Positions 60,883-64,000 of a stretch of DNA of 64,000 bases are shown here, in pieces (the first letter of the stretch is position 1; every line of letters begins with the position of its first letter). The DNA is from an uncultured Gammaproteobacteria bacterium (GTDB lineage: Bacteria > Pseudomonadota > Gammaproteobacteria > Magnimaribacterales > Magnimaribacteraceae). Below the pieces are notes generated by a model. It saw only the letters and a list, made by a program, of their open reading frames with translations. It had not been told where the DNA came from and did no database searches. The stretch is from NCBI GenBank assembly GCA_913045055.1, contig CAJWPI010000003.1:16329-80328 (forward strand), read 5' to 3'. The position numbers and the translations under genes were made by a program.

Positions 60883-62049
60883 TTAATCTATTAAGTTGTG
60901 TTCTTGTAGCCATGAGTAGCAAGTAGAAACTGCTTCCTGAGACTTATCTCTTTGACCAAAATAATAATGATTCGCACCTTTTACAATGTGTAACTTCTTA
61001 TTCTTATGAGAGATAGCATTAAAAAGTCTTTGATTGTGACTTGGAGGACAAGCGTCATCTGCTGAATTGCCTAAAACTAAAATAGGCTTACTTATTTTAG
61101 CAGCGCATCTTTCCCCATCTGCTTCGCTTAATTCATAAGACCATTGGGAAAGCCAACTTCTTATACTTGTAAACCTAGCTATCCCAATTGGACTATCATT
61201 AACTACCTTGGGATCTCCTAGATAACACCAACCTGGCTTTCTATCATTTGGTTCTATGCTTTGATCTAACCACCTAGGATCTGCCATGGTGCCATGAACA
61301 ATAAAACCAAATTCTTTAGTTGGATCTCCCTTAAAGCTTTCTAATTTCTCTCTAGCCCATGCAGTTATCCTGTTATTTCTATCTATCTGTTTCTTTCTAT
61401 ACAAGCTTAAAAAATCTTCTGAATAAGGTGGTTGATTTGGATTAGAGGGGTTATAAAGATTGAAATCTGTATCTCGGTCTTCAGGTTGATTTTCATCTAA
61501 AATAGAGGGGTCTAACCATTCGGTTAAGGTAGTAGCCCTACTACAATGAGAAGCTAACAACATCACTGCATCACACGGTAGTAATGTTGCTTTTGTTAAA
61601 TCTGGTGGATCGCCTGCAGGAGTTTTGGTTAAGGTTGGGTTTTCAGCCTGAGATTGATAAAACAAAGATAGTGAACCTCCGCCACTCCAACCGCCTAAAA
61701 CAACCTTCTTATAGCCTAAATTTTCTTTTACTTCTCTAATGCAAGCTCCTAGATCTAAGACTACCTTCTCCATAATCAAGCCACTATCAACACCTCTATA
61801 TCTGCTATTACAATAGATAACAGGTATACCGCTTTTAGCTAACGCTGTAGGCATAGGCAAATATGCCCCTCCTGCCCCGGCTGGATGCATAAACACAATT
61901 GCAGTATTTGTGATGGGTTTAGAGGGTATTAAATGATGAGCTTCTAAGAAAACTATATCTTCGGCACCAGCATAAGTGTCTTTATAAGCTGATTTTTCTT
62001 CATAAATAATGGCAATTGGTTTTCTTTTATAATTGCCAGAGTCCATCAT
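60883..62049 (-). CDS. Alpha/beta hydrolase
   Basis: A 388-residue alpha/beta hydrolase. VFMHPAGAGGAYLP (about 52-65) is the oxyanion region, S122 within LGGWSGGGSL is the nucleophile elbow, LVLGNSADDACPP the acid loop, and VKGANHYYFGQRDK the His. No signal peptide. Its start overlaps the stop of the VOC gene by 4 nt (ATGA), so hydrolysis may follow a VOC-catalysed step on the same substrate, as in meta-cleavage routes. The substrate is not known. Confidence 0.82.
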   Translation of the reverse strand: MMDSGNYKRKPIAIIYEEKSAYKDTYAGAEDIVFLEAHHLIPSKPITNTAIVFMHPAGAGGAYLPMPTALAKSGIPVIYCNSRYRGVDSGLIMEKVVLDLGACIREVKENLGYKKVVLGGWSGGGSLSLFYQSQAENPTLTKTPAGDPPDLTKATLLPCDAVMLLASHCSRATTLTEWLDPSILDENQPEDRDTDFNLYNPSNPNQPPYSEDFLSLYRKKQIDRNNRITAWAREKLESFKGDPTKEFGFIVHGTMADPRWLDQSIEPNDRKPGWCYLGDPKVVNDSPIGIARFTSIRSWLSQWSYELSEADGERCAAKISKPILVLGNSADDACPPSHNQRLFNAISHKNKKLHIVKGANHYYFGQRDKSQEAVSTCYSWLQEHNLID

Positions 62050-62663
62050 ACTAAGCCAGAAATTTTTAACCTCTTTAAGAATTCTTTAACTTCTAAAGTT
62101 CTTTCATCTAGCTTGTCAGATCCTACTTTAGATTCCTTCTTAGATCTTGTTTTTTCTGTCCATTTTTGGAGATTGGTATGCGCTTCTCTTCTGTCCTTCT
62201 CCATAATCTGATTATAGTTCTCATCTCTACATGTTATTTCAAGAGCTAAACCATTTGGATCATAAAAATAGATGGAATGCACAAAATCATGATCAATTGG
62301 ATCTGATGCCCACCCTATCTCTCTATTCAAATATTTTTTCCAATTTTCTAAGTCTTCCAGGCTATCAACTTCAAATGCTATGTGCTGGTCAAATCCATTG
62401 ATATATTTAAACTTTTCTTCGTCAGCTTCATCTGGAATATCAAAAAAAGCTACATGATCGCCGTTTCCCATTTCGAAAAATAGGTGCATATACTCTAAAG
62501 GTTCTCCTGAACCAGGAGAAGATTCAAAATCAAATGCGGCTACTAGCTTGAATCCCATTACATCTTCATAAAACCAGCGAGTTTGTTCTGCATCTCTACA
62601 TCTAAATGCTAAATGATGAACATTGTTGATCTGAGAAGAAATCTTCTTTTTATTATTACTCAT
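62046..62663 (-). CDS. VOC family dioxygenase-like protein
   Basis: A 205-residue one-module VOC protein with candidate metal ligands H17 (NVHHLAFRCRD), H94 (FDQHIAFEVD) and E142 (DPNGLALEITCRD), the pattern of extradiol dioxygenases and glyoxalases. A 50-residue charged C-terminal tail (KWTEKTRSKKESKVGSDKLDERTLEVKEF) extends past the module. It is coupled to the alpha/beta hydrolase gene, and in its 5' end overlaps a tiny EthD-like frame by 4 nt. Ring or double-bond cleavage is possible but unproven. Confidence 0.78.
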   Translation of the reverse strand: MSNNKKKISSQINNVHHLAFRCRDAEQTRWFYEDVMGFKLVAAFDFESSPGSGEPLEYMHLFFEMGNGDHVAFFDIPDEADEEKFKYINGFDQHIAFEVDSLEDLENWKKYLNREIGWASDPIDHDFVHSIYFYDPNGLALEITCRDENYNQIMEKDRREAHTNLQKWTEKTRSKKESKVGSDKLDERTLEVKEFLKRLKISGLV

Positions 62664-62740
62664 ACCTTTTCAAGGTTAGATTCAAATTCTTCTACTGACA
62701 TCCACGGTCTTCTTTTCATTGGGCTTACAACTTTAATCAT
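62660..62740 (-). pseudogene. 26-codon EthD-domain-like fragment
   Basis: A frame of 26 residues starting ATG at 62740 and ending TGA at 62660, whose stop overlaps the VOC gene's ATG (ATGA). The product begins MIKVVSPMKRRPWMSVEEFE, closely matching the start of EthD-domain proteins ('VxxLKRRPGMSxEEF'), and then stops. The remaining EthD domain is missing. It may be a decayed gene kept for translational coupling, or a true micro-protein. No Shine-Dalgarno sequence is seen. Confidence 0.4.
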
Positions 62741-62913
62741 TATGTTTTTATTCTATCAAAAGCTTAGAGTCTCTATAGATCTTTTAAATACCAATAGGTC
62801 TGCTCTAGCCTTGCTAGCAGTCTTTCCATCCAAATTTCTATCATCTTTTTTCCTCGATTATCTCCCAACTATTAAATCTTAAACTAGGTTAAATATAAAA
62901 AATAGAAACCGAT
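62741..62913. other. Intergenic stretch, no supported gene
   Basis: It separates the EthD-like fragment from the end of the metallo-beta-lactamase gene. On the minus strand a 23-codon frame, ATG 62844 to TAG 62773, has GAGGAAAA upstream, but nothing else supports it. Confidence 0.4.
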
Positions 62914-63747
62914 TTAGTCATAATATGCTGGCGCTAGATTGAGGCTTTTAGCAAGTTCTAAATTATGCTCTATCCATAGAGTTGCTTCTTCAGTATTAAT
63001 AATTTTTTCAATTTTCTTCATGGATTCAAGTGTTTTCTCAGCATCTGTATTGAAAGCTGGAATTGCCTGTAATTCTCGGGATTTTACGAAATGGTATAAG
63101 TCTCCAGATAACAAAATAGGCCCATAATTTTTGAGTCTTAATAATAATACTTGATGTCCAGGGGTATGACCTGGTGCACTTATAATAATTACCGAACCAT
63201 CGCCAAAGACATCAAAGTTGCCTGTCAAAGTGACTCTTTTATTATTCTCCAGTTCTTGATAATTTGAGATATCAAAAACAGGAAAATTCGATACGTTTGT
63301 AAAAGCTGCTTCAAATTCCTCTTCCTGAATCAATAATGTCGATTGTGTAAATCTTTCAGCTGCTCCTACATGATCAGAATGCATATGTGACATAGCGATA
63401 AAATCAATCTCATCAGGATGCACAGCAAGACTTTGGAGTTGCTCTAGTAAGGAAACCTTATACAATTGTTCAATACCTGGTCTAACTGTAATAACGCCCT
63501 TCCCTACGATATCTAAAGGTAATCCTGCATCCCATAAAAGCCTACCTTTTTTGTGTTCTATGAGGTAACAAGGTACAAATAGTTCACGAACTTGAGTTGC
63601 ATTATTGCTTAATCCAAAATTACTGATGTCTTGAAATTTTATAGAACCGCAGTCAAACACATAAAGACGAAGATTTGAATTTGTAGAACTATTATCACAA
63701 CTACTTAATAAAAAAATAAAAGAAAATACCAAGAAAAGTCTTTTCAT
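62914..63747 (-). CDS. Metallo-beta-lactamase-fold lipoprotein (lactonase-like)
   Basis: A 277-residue protein with a lipoprotein signal (MKRLFLVFSFIFLLSSC, C17). The metal motif HMHSDHVGAAERF gives the two-metal HxHxDH site; SAPGHTPGHQVLL supplies the next His, SGDLYHF the bridging Asp and IEHN the last His. The pattern is nearest to N-acyl-homoserine lactonase-like hydrolases. Lipidation would place it outside the cytoplasm. Its ATG overlaps the stop of the upstream partial gene by 4 nt. It may cleave lactones or esters; substrate unknown. Confidence 0.8.
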   Translation of the reverse strand: MKRLFLVFSFIFLLSSCDNSSTNSNLRLYVFDCGSIKFQDISNFGLSNNATQVRELFVPCYLIEHKKGRLLWDAGLPLDIVGKGVITVRPGIEQLYKVSLLEQLQSLAVHPDEIDFIAMSHMHSDHVGAAERFTQSTLLIQEEEFEAAFTNVSNFPVFDISNYQELENNKRVTLTGNFDVFGDGSVIIISAPGHTPGHQVLLLRLKNYGPILLSGDLYHFVKSRELQAIPAFNTDAEKTLESMKKIEKIINTEEATLWIEHNLELAKSLNLAPAYYD

Positions 63748-64000
63748 GGCGAGACAGGGTCCAGGCGGAGTATTTGTCTTTTAGGAGGCATTCCCATCAT
63801 AACCCATACCGTCGTCGGTATTGGGTTTTCAGTGCTTACCTTCTCAAACTCCTCTCCTTCAATGGGTGTGGCAATATAATCTTGCACTTGGCCACTTATT
63901 TCTCCTTGTACATTAGGATTCTTCAGGGCTGCCTTATACCAGCCCCTGGTCCAATGATGTGCAGAAACATAGAGTCTTCCATCAGTTCTAAATCGAGCAA
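63744..64000 (-). CDS. C-terminal part of a small, possibly PNPOx/DUF385-like protein
   Basis: The last 84 complete codons of a gene that enters from the right edge and ends TGA at 63744-63746, overlapping the next ATG. Residues visible include RTDGRLYVSAHHWTRGWYKAA, LKNPNVQGEISGQVQDY, and a C-terminal MMGMPPKRQILRLDPVSP. The strand-turn pattern and the 'W-Y-KAALKNPNV' stretch resemble split-barrel flavin/F420-type proteins, but I cannot confirm the family from this part. Translationally coupled to the lactonase-like gene. Confidence 0.5.
   Translation of the reverse strand, partial: ARFRTDGRLYVSAHHWTRGWYKAALKNPNVQGEISGQVQDYIATPIEGEEFEKVSTENPIPTTVWVMMGMPPKRQILRLDPVSP

Noticed and set aside
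62773..62844. 23-codon minus-strand frame (MIEIWMERLLARLEQ...) with a GAGGAAAA upstream
   Set aside because: Too short, no family match, and no overlap or coupling with a neighbour; could be chance.
62613..62882. Plus-strand 89-codon frame over the VOC start and its upstream spacer
   Set aside because: It overlaps the conserved 5' end of the VOC gene, has low-complexity composition and no Shine-Dalgarno site.
1..64000. CRISPR arrays, insertion sequences, prophage or integrative elements
   Set aside because: No regularly spaced repeats, transposase, integrase or phage-like genes were seen; the single tRNA has no flanking integrase or duplicated 3' end.

Overview
The window is a compact, AT-rich (roughly one third G+C by eye) bacterial chromosome segment. 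Genes are close-packed, many gaps are under 30 bp, and several stop/start codons overlap. There is no insertion sequence, phage gene, CRISPR array or rRNA, and one tRNA. Malate synthase G, CFA synthase, DgkA, a FolE, a Dcp-type M3 peptidase, a perfect gammaproteobacterial LexA box, and the many Rieske, VOC, SDR and DUF3604 genes suggest a streamlined marine gammaproteobacterium of the SAR86 kind. That assignment is inference from gene content, not from a phylogenetic marker.

Region 1 (1-11.0 kb) is a catabolic island. A plus-strand unit encodes an extradiol-type VOC dioxygenase, an SDR, an MhpA-like FAD hydroxylase and an atypical SDR. It diverges from a cut-off fumarylacetoacetate-hydrolase family gene. 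A convergent minus-strand unit encodes a DUF3237 protein, two SDRs, a Rieske oxygenase alpha subunit with its Rieske ferredoxin, a crotonase, a small lipoprotein, a zinc-ribbon OB-fold protein and a lipid-transfer-type thiolase. Together they have the parts for ring hydroxylation, meta cleavage and side-chain removal by CoA chemistry, probably on an aromatic, terpenoid or sterol-like substrate that I cannot name.

Region 2 (11-34.3 kb) is mixed. It holds an Npt-like nucleotide carrier, a YwaF-type membrane protein, a ferritin-like orphan with a small membrane partner, nitronate monooxygenase, M3 and S9 peptidases, a DUF3445 heme-type protein, a carotenoid oxygenase, a double DsbA-fold protein and a beta-lactamase-fold hydrolase. 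It ends in a six-gene minus unit in which two DUF3604 lipoproteins flank an acyl-CoA dehydrogenase, followed by a PPIase and HupE.

Region 3 (34.3-38.1 kb) opens with a LexA-controlled pair of tiny genes, a single-pass membrane peptide and a 40-residue basic protein, the second too short for ordinary ORF calling. Two tandem acyl-CoA dehydrogenases and an amidohydrolase follow.

Region 4 (38.2-49.1 kb) carries a PhoD-like phosphatase, YjbQ, a LegB-like sugar dehydratase and UDP-glucose dehydrogenase. It then has a minus unit read as tRNA-Gly(GCC), malate synthase G, DUF885 peptidase, TauE/SafE exporter and a quinoprotein with a heme c site. Only 19 nt separate the tRNA from malate synthase.

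Region 5 (49.1-64 kb) holds an MFS carrier, DgkA, FolE, CFA synthase, a Baeyer-Villiger-type monooxygenase, GNAT, EamA, a crotonase/acyl-CoA ligase pair, a thioredoxin-like protein, a sugar-dehydrogenase-like quinoprotein with a C-terminal heme c site, an alpha/beta hydrolase with a VOC protein and an EthD-like fragment, and a metallo-beta-lactamase-fold lipoprotein. No DNA-binding transcription factor was recognised anywhere in the 64 kb.
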